A DNA stretch of 64,000 bases. Origin: Didemnitutus sp047777955 (lineage in GTDB: Bacteria; Verrucomicrobiota; Verrucomicrobiia; Opitutales; Opitutaceae). Location of the stretch: NCBI RefSeq assembly GCF_047777955.1, contig NZ_CP180537.1:4216001-4280000 (forward strand). Reading direction: 5' to 3'. Below the pieces are notes generated by a model. The model saw only the letters and a list, made by a program, of their open reading frames with translations. It ran no database searches and had not been told where the DNA came from. Each line of letters opens with the position of its first letter. The stretch's first letter is position 1. Position numbers and translations under genes: made by a program. Shown here one piece after another: positions 7,638-16,760 of this stretch.

Positions 7638-8729
7638 TCACACCGGCACCACTTCGACGATCTCCAGGCCGTAGCCGTCCAGGCCGACGACCCGGCGATT
7701 CGAGTGCGTCAGGAGGCGGATTTTCCGCAGGCCGAGGGCGGTCAGGATCTGCGCCCCGGTGCCGTAATCGCGCAGGCTCGGGCGGCCGGGTTGCTCGAGG
7801 CTCGCGATCGCCTCCTGCATGCGGCCGTTCTGCTCCATGTAGACGATCGCGCCGTGGCCCGCCTGCGCGACCCGCTGCAGCGAGGCGAGCAGCGAGCGAT
7901 GGCTGCCCATGTCGCGGGCGTGGAAGACGTCGCTGAGCAGATTCTCCGTGTGCACGCGCACCAGCGCCGGCGTGGCATCGAGCTTGCCCATCGTGAACGC
8001 GAGGTGGTGGCGCCCGTCGACCTTGCTGCGGAAGACGTGCAGCGTGAATTCGCCGTATTCGGACGAGAACGGCCGCGTGCTGACGCACTCGACGAGCTTC
8101 TCGCGGCGGTGGCGGTATTCGATCAGCGACGAGATCGAGATCAGCGGCAGGCCGTGGCGCCGCTTGAACTCCACCAGCTCCGGCACGCGGGCCATCGTGC
8201 CGTCCTCGTTCAGCACCTCGCAGATCACCGCCACCGGGCCGAGGCCGGCCAGCGCGGCCAGGTCGACCGCCGCCTCCGTGTGGCCCGCGCGCTCGAGCAC
8301 GCCGCCGGGGCGGGCGCAGAGCGGGAAAATGTGTCCGGGCTGCACCAGCTCGTCCGGACGCGTGGCCGGATTCGCCAGCAGCTGCACCGTGCGCGCCCGG
8401 TCGAAGGCGCTGATGCCGGTGGTGATGCCCTCGGTCGCGTCGACCGACACCGTGAACGCCGTCCGCATCGCCTCGCGATTCTGCTGCACCATCGGATTGA
8501 TGCCGAGCCGCTTCAGCGCCGGCTCCGTCATCGGCACGCAGATCAGGCCGCGCGCGTGGCGGATCATGAGGTTCACCAGCTCCGGCGTGACCTTCTCCGC
8601 GGCGAAGACCAGATCGCCCTCGTTCTCGCGCCCCTCGTCGTCCGTGACGATCACCACGCCGCCGGCGGCGATGGTCTGGATCGCGACCTCGACGGAATCG
8701 AACGGCGACTGGGCGGCAGGAGCGGACAT
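7638..8729 (-). CDS. ribB: 3,4-dihydroxy-2-butanone-4-phosphate synthase with degenerate GTP cyclohydrolase II domain
   Basis: A 363-residue RibBA-length protein. The N-terminal half (to about residue 205) has the complete DHBP synthase pattern, including DDEGRENEGDLV and GHTEAAVDLAALAG. The C-terminal half has the GTP cyclohydrolase II fold (RVHTEN..., SLRDYGTGAQIL) but has lost the zinc site: the usual ECLTGD reads ENLLSD and the RCDC cluster is replaced by DMGSH. The GxGRG-type active-site segment is altered to QNGRMQEA. So only the DHBP synthase is expected to be active. It is the first gene of the rib-nus-ftsY operon. Confidence 0.9.
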   Translation of the reverse strand: MSAPAAQSPFDSVEVAIQTIAAGGVVIVTDDEGRENEGDLVFAAEKVTPELVNLMIRHARGLICVPMTEPALKRLGINPMVQQNREAMRTAFTVSVDATEGITTGISAFDRARTVQLLANPATRPDELVQPGHIFPLCARPGGVLERAGHTEAAVDLAALAGLGPVAVICEVLNEDGTMARVPELVEFKRRHGLPLISISSLIEYRHRREKLVECVSTRPFSSEYGEFTLHVFRSKVDGRHHLAFTMGKLDATPALVRVHTENLLSDVFHARDMGSHRSLLASLQRVAQAGHGAIVYMEQNGRMQEAIASLEQPGRPSLRDYGTGAQILTALGLRKIRLLTHSNRRVVGLDGYGLEIVEVVPV

Positions 8730-8830
8730 GGCGGAAGGGCGGGCAGCATCCTCACGCAACCCGGCGCTGTCAAATCCGCGGCAAGTTCAGCAGCCGCGCT
8801 TCAGCCGGGCTTCGCCGCGCTAACACCCGC

Positions 8831-9286
8831 TCAGGCCCGGAAGTCGACCACGTGGGTCTCCGCCGCCTGCTCGGCGCCCTCGCCGCCGGCGTCCGGGGCG
8901 GCCTTCAGCAGCGTGAGGAAGAGCTTGAAGGCATAGGGCGGGCGCACCGGCTTCACGCCGACGAGGGCCTTGCCGTCCGCGGAGAGGTTCAGGATGATGC
9001 GCTCGCTGCCCTGCTTGTAGTTCGGATTCCAGCGCGCGGCCGCGCGCGTGACGTCGGGCGGCACGGGTTTCTTCTTCTCGTCGTAGAACGACAGCTTGAA
9101 CGTGCCGCCCTCGAGCGCGATGCCGAGGAACTGACCGTTCGGCCGCGCGATCGTGATGCCGTCGATCTTGGGCGCGGTCTCCTTCTTCGCGTCGGCCTTG
9201 GCGGGGGCGGAGGATTGGGCCGTCAGGGCGGGAAGCTGCGCGCCGCCGAGGACGAGGAACACCAGCAGGAGGAGCCGCGTTTTCAT
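8831..9286 (-). CDS. Exported hypothetical protein
   Basis: A 151-residue protein with a clear signal peptide (MKTRLLLLVFLVLGGAQLPA), then a Lys/Ala-rich linker and a beta-rich region (SERIILNLSADGKALVG). I do not recognise a family. It lies between rarA and ribBA on the same strand; 92 bases separate its start from the end of rarA, so it could be cotranscribed. It is probably periplasmic. Confidence 0.65.
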   Translation of the reverse strand: MKTRLLLLVFLVLGGAQLPALTAQSSAPAKADAKKETAPKIDGITIARPNGQFLGIALEGGTFKLSFYDEKKKPVPPDVTRAAARWNPNYKQGSERIILNLSADGKALVGVKPVRPPYAFKLFLTLLKAAPDAGGEGAEQAAETHVVDFRA

Positions 9287-9378
9287 GCCGCGAAAGCTAT
9301 GCCACGCCGCGACGCCCGCAAGCCCCGCGCGGGCCGCGGCGGTTTTAGCAAGCGATTCGCGCCCGGCGCCACGGGGCT

Positions 9379-10740
9379 TCAGCCGCGCGGGTGGCGGCGC
9401 AGCTCCTTCCAGCGCGCGAGCCGCTCCGCGATCTTCGCCTCCATGCCGGCCGTCTTGGGCGTGTAGAGCGCCAGCGGCTTCTCGAGGTAGGCCTGGCCGG
9501 AGATGTTCTCCGGGAAATCGTGGGAGTAGAGGTAACCCTGGCCGTGGCCGGCGCGCTTGCTGGCCTGGCCGCCCTTGTCGCGCAGGTGCACCGGCACGGG
9601 CTGCACCGGCTGCTCCTTGAGCGCGCGGTGCGCCGCGCCGAGCGCGAGCGTGGCCGAGTTGCTCTTCGGCGCGGCGGCGATGTAGAGCGTCACGTGCGCG
9701 AGGGTCAGCTCCGCCTCGGGCAGGCCGATGAAGTCGCAGGCGTGGTGCGCGGCGACGGCCAGCGGCAGGGCGAGCGCGTCGGCGAGTCCGACGTCCTCGC
9801 TGGCCAGGATCACGAGCCGGCGCGCGATGAAGCGCGGGTCCTCGCCGCCGGCGAGCATCTTCGCCAGCCAATACATGGCCGCGTCGGGGTCGCTGCCACG
9901 GCAGCTCTTGATGAAGGCCGAGATGGTGTCGTAGTGCTCGTCCTCGTCGGCGTCGTAGCGGATGCGGCGCTCGCGGGCGAAGACCTCGAGTTCCTTCTCC
10001 GTGATCGGCGCCCGCTCGGGCAGCGAGAGCGCGATCACCTCGAGGGAGTTCAGCGCCCGGCGCAGGTCGCCGTCGCAGAGCACGGCGAGGTCGGTCAGCA
10101 CCTTGTCGTCCGCCGCGTGGCCGCGGGCGCCGAGCCCGCGCTCGGCGTCGCCGAGCGCCTGGCGCAGCACGCCGGCCACGGCCGGGGCCGCCAGCGGCTC
10201 GAGCCGGAAGAGGTGGCTGCGGCTCAGCAGCGGCGGGTTGACGTAGAAGCCCGGGTTGTGGGTCGTCGCGCCGATGAGCCGCACGCTGCCCTCCTCGACG
10301 TCGGGCAGGAGCAGGTCCTGCTGCGATTTGTTGAAGCGGTGGAGCTCGTCGATGAAGAGGAGCGTGCGCGCCTCCGGGCGGCGGCGGGCGAGGGCGAGGA
10401 TCTCGCGCAGCTCGGCGACGTTGCTCATCACGGCGTTCACGCGCACGAAGCGGCTGCCGGTCTCGCGCGCGATCGCCTCGGCGATGCTGGTCTTGCCGCA
10501 GCCCGGCGGCCCGTAGAAGAGCAGGCTGCCGAAGCGGTTCGTGGCGATGAGCTGCGGGAGCAGGCTCCCGGCGCGGGTGATGTGGTCCTGGCCGACGATC
10601 TCGGCGAGCGAACGCGGCCGCATGCGCGCGGCGAGCGGCTGGTGCGCCGCCACGGGCGCGGGGCCCGCCGGCTCCCCGCGCGGGGCGGGCGCGGCGGGGT
10701 CTTCGCCGAAGAGGGAGCCTTGATCGTCGCCGCGTGCCAT
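9379..10740 (-). CDS. rarA: Replication-associated recombination protein A (RarA/MgsA AAA+ ATPase)
   Basis: A 453-residue AAA+ protein with Walker A GPPGCGKTS (about residue 77), Walker B LLFIDELHRF, sensor-1 ATTHNPGFYVNPPLLSR and the RarA-specific C-terminal tetramerisation domain (KSNSATLALGAAHRAL, GYLYSHDFPENISGQAYL). It acts on stalled replication forks and is related to clamp-loader and WRNIP1 ATPases. The N-terminus carries a short SLFGEDP-type segment resembling peptides that contact the replication machinery, though that is not certain. It is divergent from the comEC-like gene, with about 100 bases between starts. Confidence 0.94.
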   Translation of the reverse strand: MARGDDQGSLFGEDPAAPAPRGEPAGPAPVAAHQPLAARMRPRSLAEIVGQDHITRAGSLLPQLIATNRFGSLLFYGPPGCGKTSIAEAIARETGSRFVRVNAVMSNVAELREILALARRRPEARTLLFIDELHRFNKSQQDLLLPDVEEGSVRLIGATTHNPGFYVNPPLLSRSHLFRLEPLAAPAVAGVLRQALGDAERGLGARGHAADDKVLTDLAVLCDGDLRRALNSLEVIALSLPERAPITEKELEVFARERRIRYDADEDEHYDTISAFIKSCRGSDPDAAMYWLAKMLAGGEDPRFIARRLVILASEDVGLADALALPLAVAAHHACDFIGLPEAELTLAHVTLYIAAAPKSNSATLALGAAHRALKEQPVQPVPVHLRDKGGQASKRAGHGQGYLYSHDFPENISGQAYLEKPLALYTPKTAGMEAKIAERLARWKELRRHPRG

Positions 10741-10841
10741 GGTTGTCCAGACAGTGCGGGCGTCGGCGCACGAAACAAGCTTGAAGGCGCGCCGCCGGCT
10801 GCTTTGCTCGGCGCGATCGCCCTCGGGCCGGGGTGCCGCCG

Positions 10842-12482
10842 ATGACCACCGCCCTGCGCGCTCCCCTGCTCTGGCTGCTGCTGCCGTTCGGCGCGGGCCT
10901 CCTCTGGGAACACGCGGGGGCCGCGCCCGGCGCCGCCGGCCTGGCCCTGCTGGCGAGCAGCGGGGCGCTCGCCGCCGCGCTCGCGGGCCGGAGCGGGAAC
11001 CGGCTCGCCTGGAGCGTCTGGGCCGCCGGCCTGGCGGTGGCGGCCGCCGCCTTCGGCGCCGGCTGGCTGCGGTGGCGCTCGCCCGCGCCGCGCGAATGGA
11101 CGGCGCCGCCGCGCGAGGTGACCGTGACGCTGCGGGCGGAGCAGGTTTTCCCGCCCGCACCGCAGCGGAAGACCGTCAACGGCATCGCCCGCATCCTCCG
11201 CGCGGACCCGGCGGCGGCCGCGCCGCTCGTCGGCCAGCGCGTGTATTTCTCCGCCATCCGCCGGATCGGCGTGCCGCCGGTGGCGTCGGGCGAATACCGG
11301 TTCACGGGCGTGGTCGAGGCGCTGCCGCCGCCGGACGGGAACGACCGGAACTTCGCCGCCTACCTCGCGAGCCTGGGCGTGCGCGTGCGCATCGTGCGCG
11401 GGCACCTGAGCGAGGAGCTGCGGGCGCCGACGGGCTTCCAGCGTTTCTGCGAGTCCGCGCAGGACCGGCTCGGGGCGAGCCTGCGGCGCGGGCTGGAGCG
11501 GCACCCCGAGATCGTCTCGCTCTACCTGGCCATGCTGCTGGGCGAAAAGGCGGTGCTGTCGGCGGAGCAGCAAAACGCCTTCATGCGCAGCGGCGTGTTC
11601 CACATTTTTTCCATCAGCGGGCTGCACGTCGGCGTGATCGCCATGGCCATCCTGAGCGCGCTCCAGCTGCTGCGCGTGCCGCGCCGGACCGCGGTGATCG
11701 CGGGTCTCGCGGTGCTGTGGCTCTACGTCGAGATCACGGGCGGGAGCGCACCCGCGGTGCGCTCGTTCCTGATGATCGCGTTCTGGCTCGGCTCGCGCGT
11801 GTTCCGGCTGCCGTCGAATCCGCTGGCGGCGCTCGCGGCGGCGGCGCTGGCGACGCTGCTGCTCGATCCGCGCCAGCTTTTCGCGACGGGATTCCAGATG
11901 TCCTACTCGGTGGTGGCCGCGCTGCTGGTGATGGGGCTGCCGCTCGCGGAGCGCTGGCAGGCGCGCTGGCAACCCTGGCGCGACCTGCCGGAGGTGAGCT
12001 GGCGGCCGTGGCAGCGCTGGGTCAGGGACCGCGGGCGCGAGCTCCTCGGCGGCCTGGCGATCACCTGGGCGGCGACGCTCGCCAGCGCGCCGAGCAGCAT
12101 CGGCTACTTCGGGTTGTTCTCGCCCGGCGCGCTGGTTGCCAACCTCGTCATCATCCCCCTGTCGTCGCTCGCAATCGTCGCCGGCTTCCTCGCCATGCTG
12201 GGCGGGCTCGCCCACCTCGGGCCGCTCGTGCTGGTGTTCAACCACGCCGCGGCGCTGCTGATCCGGGCGATGGACGGGCTGGTGCAGCGCGGCACCGACC
12301 TGCCCGGCGTCTATTTTCCCGCGGAGTTCCGCGCCGGATGGATGGCGCCGGCGGCGCTCGTCCTCGTGCTCGCGACGATGTTCGCCGGTGCGAGCCTGCG
12401 CTGGCGGCCGCGGGCCGGCGGCTACTGGCCGCCGGTCGTGGCGGTGGCGCTGGTGGTGATTTTCGGCGTGAAGTTTGGCTGA
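10842..12482 (+). CDS. comEC: ComEC/Rec2-family DNA-uptake channel-like protein, without metallo-beta-lactamase domain
   Basis: A protein of about 546 residues from the ATG at 10842 (a GTG at 10833 is also possible). N-terminal hydrophobic helices are followed by an OB-like DUF4131 region (about 80-190) and the multi-helix Competence domain, which includes FMRSGVFHIFSISGLHVG and GGSAPAVRSFLMIAFW. It ends after the membrane domain, so the C-terminal beta-lactamase-like nuclease domain of full-length ComEC is absent; many bacteria have such short forms. ComEC translocates single-stranded DNA in transformation. Competence itself is not shown here, although a pseudopilin occurs at 63127. Confidence 0.85.
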   Translation: MTTALRAPLLWLLLPFGAGLLWEHAGAAPGAAGLALLASSGALAAALAGRSGNRLAWSVWAAGLAVAAAAFGAGWLRWRSPAPREWTAPPREVTVTLRAEQVFPPAPQRKTVNGIARILRADPAAAAPLVGQRVYFSAIRRIGVPPVASGEYRFTGVVEALPPPDGNDRNFAAYLASLGVRVRIVRGHLSEELRAPTGFQRFCESAQDRLGASLRRGLERHPEIVSLYLAMLLGEKAVLSAEQQNAFMRSGVFHIFSISGLHVGVIAMAILSALQLLRVPRRTAVIAGLAVLWLYVEITGGSAPAVRSFLMIAFWLGSRVFRLPSNPLAALAAAALATLLLDPRQLFATGFQMSYSVVAALLVMGLPLAERWQARWQPWRDLPEVSWRPWQRWVRDRGRELLGGLAITWAATLASAPSSIGYFGLFSPGALVANLVIIPLSSLAIVAGFLAMLGGLAHLGPLVLVFNHAAALLIRAMDGLVQRGTDLPGVYFPAEFRAGWMAPAALVLVLATMFAGASLRWRPRAGGYWPPVVAVALVVIFGVKFG

Positions 12483-12502
12483 AGCCGGCAATCTTCGCCG
12501 GC

Positions 12503-12781
<279 letters not shown>

Positions 12782-12788
12782 GCGCGCC

Positions 12789-13565
12789 CTACTCCGCAAA
12801 CTCGAACTCCGCCACGAGCGCGTGGTGGTCGGAGGCGATGGTCGGCTTCACCGCGTGGCTGACCGGGCGCAGGGGCGCGTTGTAGAAGAGGTGGTCGAGC
12901 ACGTAGGGACGGCGGCGCCAGGTGACCTCGCGGTCCTGCACGGTCTTGAAGCCGGCCTCGCCGAACTGGCGCACGAGGGACTCGTGCCTGCTGACGTTGA
13001 AGTCGCCCCCCAGCACGGTCGGGCCGGCGGCGCTCCGGAGCTGCGCGGCGACGAGCTGGCGCTGCTGATTGTGCTGCTCGCTGCTGGACTGCAGCATGAA
13101 GAGCGCGAGCAGGTGGGTGTTGAGCACCCGCAGGTCGCGTCCGCCGATGGTGGTCGTCGCCCCGATGAGCAGACGGTCGGTCGGCGTCTTTCTTTCGCCG
13201 AAGAAATCGAACTCGACCGGCGGCGACGGCAGGTCGAGGCGGAACGGGTCGCGCAGCGGCGTGCGCGAGAAGATCGCCAGGCCGATGCCGAAGGGCAGCT
13301 CGCGCGGGTCCTCGCGCGGGAACGAGAAGTAGCTGTCGTAGCCGGCGAGCGCGGACTTGAGCCGGGTGTAGTTCGGCGGCACGGGCGGCTGCGTGCCGCC
13401 CGGCTCGGCGCGCTCGACCTCCTGGAGCAGCACGAGGTCGGCCTCGTGGCTGAGGATCTCCTCGATCGTGAGGCTCAGCCGGATCGGTGCGCGGTCGGGG
13501 TCGGCATCGCTCCACATCTGGCCGAACTGCATGTTGAACTGCAGAATTTTGAAGCGCGCGGACAT
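12789..13565 (-). CDS. Endonuclease/exonuclease/phosphatase (EEP) family hydrolase
   Basis: A 258-residue EEP-fold protein. The family order of motifs is clear: LQFNMQFG at the N-terminus, the catalytic Glu in LLQEVE, LRVLNTHLLA, VLGGDFNVSRHE, and the C-terminal SDHHALVAEF. Substrates of this metal-dependent superfamily include DNA, phospholipids and sugar phosphates; no feature here distinguishes between them. There is no signal peptide, so it is probably cytosolic. It converges with the UVR-motif gene, 7 bases apart. Confidence 0.85.
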   Translation of the reverse strand: MSARFKILQFNMQFGQMWSDADPDRAPIRLSLTIEEILSHEADLVLLQEVERAEPGGTQPPVPPNYTRLKSALAGYDSYFSFPREDPRELPFGIGLAIFSRTPLRDPFRLDLPSPPVEFDFFGERKTPTDRLLIGATTTIGGRDLRVLNTHLLALFMLQSSSEQHNQQRQLVAAQLRSAAGPTVLGGDFNVSRHESLVRQFGEAGFKTVQDREVTWRRRPYVLDHLFYNAPLRPVSHAVKPTIASDHHALVAEFEFAE

Positions 13566-13711
13566 CAGTCGGGGATGCAAACGGCGAAGCACCCGTCGCC
13601 ACGCGGGGGAAACTCGATGCTGATGGATACGCGTGGGACCATGCGCAGCAGCAAACCGCTGGCATGTTCCCGGACCGCGCGGGAGCGGCAAGCCAATTTA
13701 CCTTGCGTGAC

Positions 13712-15058
13712 CTACTCGGGCTCGGCCGTGCCCTCGACCACCCAGGCCTTCGCCTCGGGGACCTGGACGAAGAATTCCTTCAGGGCGGCGCTGAGGTGCT
13801 CGGCGTAGCGGAAATGGGCGCCCATGCCGGTGCGGAGCTCGGCCTCGTAGATGAACTTGTCGGCGTGCGTGCTGTGCTCGAAGGGCGTCTGCGCGCCGAG
13901 GAGGAGCGAGTAGACGTAGGCCGGCGAGCCGCGCTGGAGCAGCGCGCGCGTGAGCGCGGCCTGGGCGTCGAGCAGGGGCTGGTGGGCGGCGGGCGCGATC
14001 TCCGGCGGCAGGTAGAACCCGGCCTGGATGAGCGGCGTGTAGCGGTGGCCGGTGCGGTGGCGGTTGAGGTCGCGCAGCTCGGCGATCGCGAGGTTGTTCC
14101 AGGCGAAGCTCACGCGCATGCGGCGCGTCGCGGTGCCCTGGTAGCCGTAGCGGTTGGCGCGATGCTGGAGCGCCTCGGCGAGGGGTTGTTCTTCGCGCAG
14201 CCACGGCGGCGTGTCGCGGTCGACCTTCACCCACACCTGGTCGGCGAGCGGCGCGGTGGAGAGGCGCTCGAGGCCGAGGCGGCACGACACGGCGAGTTCC
14301 TGCGCGGCCTGGGCCGCGTAGGACTTCTCCGCGGTGCTGTGGCGCATCAGCCGCGGCGAGAGCTTGAGCAGGACGTCGCGGAGCGCGGCGGCCGCGGCCT
14401 TCGCTTCGGGGTGCGGCAGCGAGTCGAGATGCTTCACCGTCGCGGCCCACATGCGCGAGCTCTGGACGAGGCCGAGGTTGGTGCGCGTGGCGAGCGGGAT
14501 GAAGTAGCGGGCGCGGTCGAGGGCGTAGTTCTTGCGGATGCGCGCGACGACGGCGGGCTTGGCGTTCGCCGGCAGGCGGATGAGCTCCGGCTGGTTCTGG
14601 CCGAGCTGGTCGAGGCGGGCGTATTCGGCGTTGTAGGCGGCGAACGCGCGGGCCATCACGCCGGTCCACTGGGCGGCGAGATCATCCGGCACGCCGAGCT
14701 CGGCGGGCGTCGGCAGGTTGGCCGCGTCCATGGTGATGTAGCGCGTGCTCGATTCCTGGCCGTCGGCCATCTGCGCGATCTCGAAAATCTTATAGGCAAG
14801 CCACATCGAGACGCCGTCGAGCGCGATGGCGAGGCCGCCGGTCAGGCCGCCGATGGAGGCGTGGCCGTAGTCGACGAACTTCAGGATGCGATCGATCGAC
14901 TCGTCGGGGTGCGCGAGGTCGACCTTCGAGAGGATGTTCGCCAGGCCGTCGTTGCTGCGCGAGTAGCGCGCGAGCACGGACGCCAGCAGCTCGGGCGTGA
15001 CTTTCGGGAGCTCGGCCGCGGTGGGCGGCGGGACGACAGCGATGCCGGTGACCTTCAT
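13712..15058 (-). CDS. thyX: FAD-dependent thymidylate synthase, double-length ThyX
   Basis: A 448-residue protein, about twice the length of a typical ThyX subunit. The first half has a ThyX-like core (FVDYGHASIGG, ADGQESSTRYITMD at about residue 100). The second half carries the other signature elements (AWNNLAIAELRDLNRHRTGHRYTP, with the RHR motif near 330). This looks like a duplicated, fused ThyX in which nucleotide and flavin motifs are divided between halves. As far as I recall, chlamydial ThyX proteins are also long. It converts dUMP to dTMP using methylene-THF, FAD and NADPH. Start chosen at ATG 15058, the first Met giving the family N-terminus. Confidence 0.85.
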   Translation of the reverse strand: MKVTGIAVVPPPTAAELPKVTPELLASVLARYSRSNDGLANILSKVDLAHPDESIDRILKFVDYGHASIGGLTGGLAIALDGVSMWLAYKIFEIAQMADGQESSTRYITMDAANLPTPAELGVPDDLAAQWTGVMARAFAAYNAEYARLDQLGQNQPELIRLPANAKPAVVARIRKNYALDRARYFIPLATRTNLGLVQSSRMWAATVKHLDSLPHPEAKAAAAALRDVLLKLSPRLMRHSTAEKSYAAQAAQELAVSCRLGLERLSTAPLADQVWVKVDRDTPPWLREEQPLAEALQHRANRYGYQGTATRRMRVSFAWNNLAIAELRDLNRHRTGHRYTPLIQAGFYLPPEIAPAAHQPLLDAQAALTRALLQRGSPAYVYSLLLGAQTPFEHSTHADKFIYEAELRTGMGAHFRYAEHLSAALKEFFVQVPEAKAWVVEGTAEPE

Positions 15059-15170
15059 GCGCGCCTCGACGAAACGGCGTCGCCGCGCCGAGGTGAAGAA
15101 AATTAGCGGAAAACTTTGCTCGGCCCGCGGCTTGGCAACGCGGAGGCGTCCACTAACGTCCGGCCCAGCC

Positions 15171-16067
15171 ATGAAGCTGGCCGTCCTCGCCACCCTATCG
15201 CTCGGCATCGCCGCAACGGCTGCCGCGTCCCCCATGCCCGACTTTCACACCTACAGCCTGGATCGGTCCCCGGCGGTCGACGCCGCGCTGCAACGCCGCG
15301 TCGAGGAAATCGACGCGCAGCTGCGCGCGCGGTGGGAGATTCCGGAGGCGCAAACCTCGGTCGGCGTGTTCGACCTGCGCACGCTGCGTCTCGCTTGGGT
15401 GCGGCCGGATCGCATCGACTACGCGGCGAGCGTGCCGAAGATCGCGATCCTGCTCGGCTGGTTCGCCGCGCATCCGGATTCGACTGACCTCGACGCGACG
15501 ACGCGGCACGAGCTCGGGCTCATGATCAAGCAGTCGGACAATGAACTCGCGGCGAAATTCTCGCGACAGCTCGGGCTGAGTTTCATCCGCGGCGTGCTCG
15601 ACCGTTACGGGCTTTACGATACGAAGACCGGCGGCGGCATTTGGCTCGGCAAGCATTACGGCAAGGGCGGCGAGCGCGTCGTCGATCCCGTCGGCGGGCA
15701 TTCGCACGCGGCGACTGTGCGACAGCTGCTGCGGTTCTACCTGCTGCTCGAGCAGGACAAACTCGTGTCTCCCGCGGCGTCGGCGGCGATGCGCGACATC
15801 TTCCGTTCGCCCGACATCCCGCACAAGGAGGACAAGTTTGTCGCCGGCCTGGCCGGTCGGCCGGGGCTGGAGATCCGCCGCAAGGCCGGCTGGTGGGAGG
15901 ACTGGCAGCTCGACACTGCGGTCGTCACCGGTCCGGAGCGCCACTATCTCATCGTCGCGATGGTTCACCACGCGCGCGGCGAGGAATATCTGCGCGCGTT
16001 CGCAGCGGCGGTGGACGAGCTTCTTGCTGCGAAGCAGGACGCGGCCGTGGAGCGGCCAATCCCTTAA
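15171..16067 (+). CDS. Exported class A beta-lactamase-like serine hydrolase
   Basis: A 298-residue protein with a signal peptide (cleavage near AAASP). Penicillin-recognising motifs are present in order: SVPK (SxxK, nucleophile Ser near residue 88), QSDNELAAK (SDN) and RKAGWW in the position of KTG. That is the class A beta-lactamase layout, but KAG for KTG and the sequence around it suggest a divergent serine hydrolase; resistance should not be assumed. Location would be periplasmic. It is divergent from thyX with 112 bases between starts. Confidence 0.8.
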   Translation: MKLAVLATLSLGIAATAAASPMPDFHTYSLDRSPAVDAALQRRVEEIDAQLRARWEIPEAQTSVGVFDLRTLRLAWVRPDRIDYAASVPKIAILLGWFAAHPDSTDLDATTRHELGLMIKQSDNELAAKFSRQLGLSFIRGVLDRYGLYDTKTGGGIWLGKHYGKGGERVVDPVGGHSHAATVRQLLRFYLLLEQDKLVSPAASAAMRDIFRSPDIPHKEDKFVAGLAGRPGLEIRRKAGWWEDWQLDTAVVTGPERHYLIVAMVHHARGEEYLRAFAAAVDELLAAKQDAAVERPIP

Positions 16068-16565
16068 ACCGACCTAGGCCGCGCCGCTTCCCCGCCTGAC
16101 GGCCAAACGCCTGCTTCCGCAGGCGCAATCGCTGAATCAATCACTTGCGCAATTGCTCGACTGCACTGGGTCATTGCTTCTCGCGAGAGGGTCATTGCTT
16201 CACTCGCCGAACTCATTGCTTTACACGCCGACCCGATTGTTTGAGCGGCCGACCTCATTGCTTGAGGCGCCAAGGCGATTGTTTGACCGCCGTGCGTCAT
16301 TGTTTCCCACGCCAACCCGATTGTTTTACACGCCAAGGCGATTGTTTACACGGACGACCCGATTGCTTGAACCGCCGCGCTCATTGCTTGAGCCGCCAAC
16401 TCAGTTGTTTCGTCTCCCAACTCAATTGTTTTGTCGTCCGGCTCTATTGTTTCGGGCTCCGAAAGCATTGTTGGAAGCGCTGAGCGTGTTGCTCCGCCGT
16501 CGCACCGGGTTGCTTCGCTTTGCCGGTTGGTTGCGCCGTCGGGCCATGTTGTTGCTCGAAGCGCT
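16064..16565 (-). pseudogene. Heptad-repeat ORF with one in-frame stop (possible decayed or short repeat protein)
   Basis: On the minus strand the frame read from 16564 to 16064 encodes heptads with consensus [EQK]-[TA]-[IM]-x-x-x-x (for example KTIGLAC, QTIALAP, EAMTLSR) and ends at a stop at 16064-16066. It is interrupted only by TAA at 16346-16348, where neighbouring repeat units have AAA or GAA, so one substitution explains the stop. The 90-residue portion after the stop could still be made from the TTG at 16336. Heptad periodicity suggests a coiled coil. No known function; it could also be non-coding minisatellite DNA. Confidence 0.4.
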
Positions 16566-16655
16566 CATCCGACCGCTCGCGCCGCCGGCTCGATTGTTTG
16601 CGCCCTAGAACCGGTTGCTTGCCATGTCGAATGAGTCGCTCGCGCTGCTGAGCCG
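16152..16655. repeat. 21-bp tandem array, about 24 units with no length change
   Basis: The word ATTG (GTTG in later units) recurs at 16152, 16173, 16194, 16215, 16236, 16257, 16278, 16299, 16320, 16341, 16362, 16383, 16404, 16425, 16446 and onward to 16614, always exactly 21 bases apart; only the units near 16572 and 16635 are degenerate. Units diverge strongly in sequence yet keep length. The array fills the 693-base gap between the beta-lactamase-like gene and nuoN. All translations show a 7-residue period, including an open plus-strand frame 16153-16608. Confidence 0.9.
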
Positions 16656-16760
16656 GGATTGCCGGCCTCCGCCCCGAGGGTCGCTGAGGGCAACGAACCC
16701 CATCTTCGTGGCATCGTATCGCCACGGCGGCCCCGCCCTATCTGGACGCTTCAGATGTGC

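Noticed and set aside
8730..8830. FMN riboswitch upstream of ribB
   Set aside because: The conserved RFN elements are not visible in the 101 bases before the start.
16153..16608. Plus-strand 151-residue Leu/Phe/Pro-rich heptad ORF
   Set aside because: Fully open, but the [EQK][TA][IM] pattern on the minus strand looks more protein-like; kept only as part of the array description.
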